A DNA stretch of 13,297 nucleotides from Candidatus Kuenenia stuttgartensis (GTDB lineage Bacteria; Bacteroidota; Bacteroidia; Flavobacteriales_D; Crocinitomicaceae), in the NCBI GenBank assembly GCA_943326025.2, contig CALPRR020000050.1:1-13297 (forward strand). Reading direction: 5' to 3'. The notes under the pieces are model-generated. The model saw only the letters and a program-made list of their open reading frames with translations. It was not told the origin of the DNA and ran no database searches. Made by a program: the position numbers and the translations under genes. Positions 13,179 through 13,297 of the stretch are shown here, one piece after another. Positions within the stretch are counted from its first letter, which is position 1, and every line of letters starts with the position of its first letter.

Positions 13179-13297
13179 ATGTTTCAAAAATATTTTTATT
13201 CAATTACTGTAGTTCTGTTTACAGTTTTTTTAACTTTTGGTCAAGATGGTATTCCTGATGCTCCAAACCCTCCAAGATTAGTTAATAATCTTTCAAA
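13179..13297 (+). CDS. Secreted TPM domain protein (YgcG-like), 5' part only
   Basis: Only the first 39 codons are in the window; the frame runs off the right edge without a stop. The protein begins MFQKYFYSITVVLFTVFLTFGQ, a signal peptide with probable cleavage near residue 21, then DGIPDAPNPPRLVNNLS. The P-x-P-x-x-LVN(D/N) block directly after the signal peptide is characteristic of YgcG-type TPM proteins. Its position 69 bases after the short TPM gene, itself following lemA, supports this. A C-terminal membrane segment with a Gly-rich tail is usual in the family but cannot be seen. Start chosen because it gives an intact signal peptide. Confidence 0.8.
   Translation, partial: MFQKYFYSITVVLFTVFLTFGQDGIPDAPNPPRLVNNLS

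Overview
The window is a stretch of AT-rich chromosome (roughly one third G+C by eye) from a member of the Bacteroidota, most likely the order Flavobacteriales. The evidence is: promoters with the Bacteroidota -7 box TAnnTTTG, a secreted protein with a C-terminal type IX secretion (T9SS) sorting domain, a DUF4290 gene next to murA, and a cystathionine beta-synthase carrying CBS domains. I see no phage, transposase, CRISPR, tRNA or rRNA. Base composition looks even, apart from one more GC-rich intergenic repeat at 10948-11023.

Layout. The left edge holds the 3' end of a PlsC-type acyltransferase (3-380). A 224-base intergenic region follows, with a dyad and a -7 box that drive purL (605-2842, small-type FGAM synthase). 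A 54-base hairpin repeat separates purL from a tight co-directional cluster: DUF4290 protein (2925-3548), murA (3554-4861), a TlpA-like thioredoxin (4906-5397), cystathionine beta-synthase (5429-6790) and a BtuF-like binding protein without a signal peptide (6791-7582). Gaps in this cluster are 5, 44, 31 and 0 bases, so it is probably one operon. A complete promoter (TTG-N19-TACTTTTG) in the next 36-base gap drives a T9SS-exported polysaccharide deacetylase-like protein (7619-9700) and ends only 4 bases before its ATG.

That gene converges on gcvT (complement 9758-10840), and the two share a bidirectional terminator. gcvT has its own -7 box and is divergent from yitT (11095-11931), with the GC-rich repeat between them. 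The right end is a LemA-TPM-TPM cluster: lemA (12029-12628), a short soluble TPM protein (12672-13109) and the first 39 codons of a secreted YgcG-like TPM protein (13179 to the edge). A terminator-like hairpin lies after lemA.

Most of the content is housekeeping: purine synthesis, phospholipid and peptidoglycan precursors, sulfur amino acids and one-carbon metabolism. I did not find a clearly new multi-gene system. The most useful observations are: Asp in place of the fosfomycin-target Cys in MurA; a predicted leaderless mRNA for the T9SS deacetylase; a perfect 14-bp hairpin inside the first codons of the BtuF-like gene, directly after the CBS stop codon; the uncharacterised DUF4290-murA pair; and the dispersed-type repeats.
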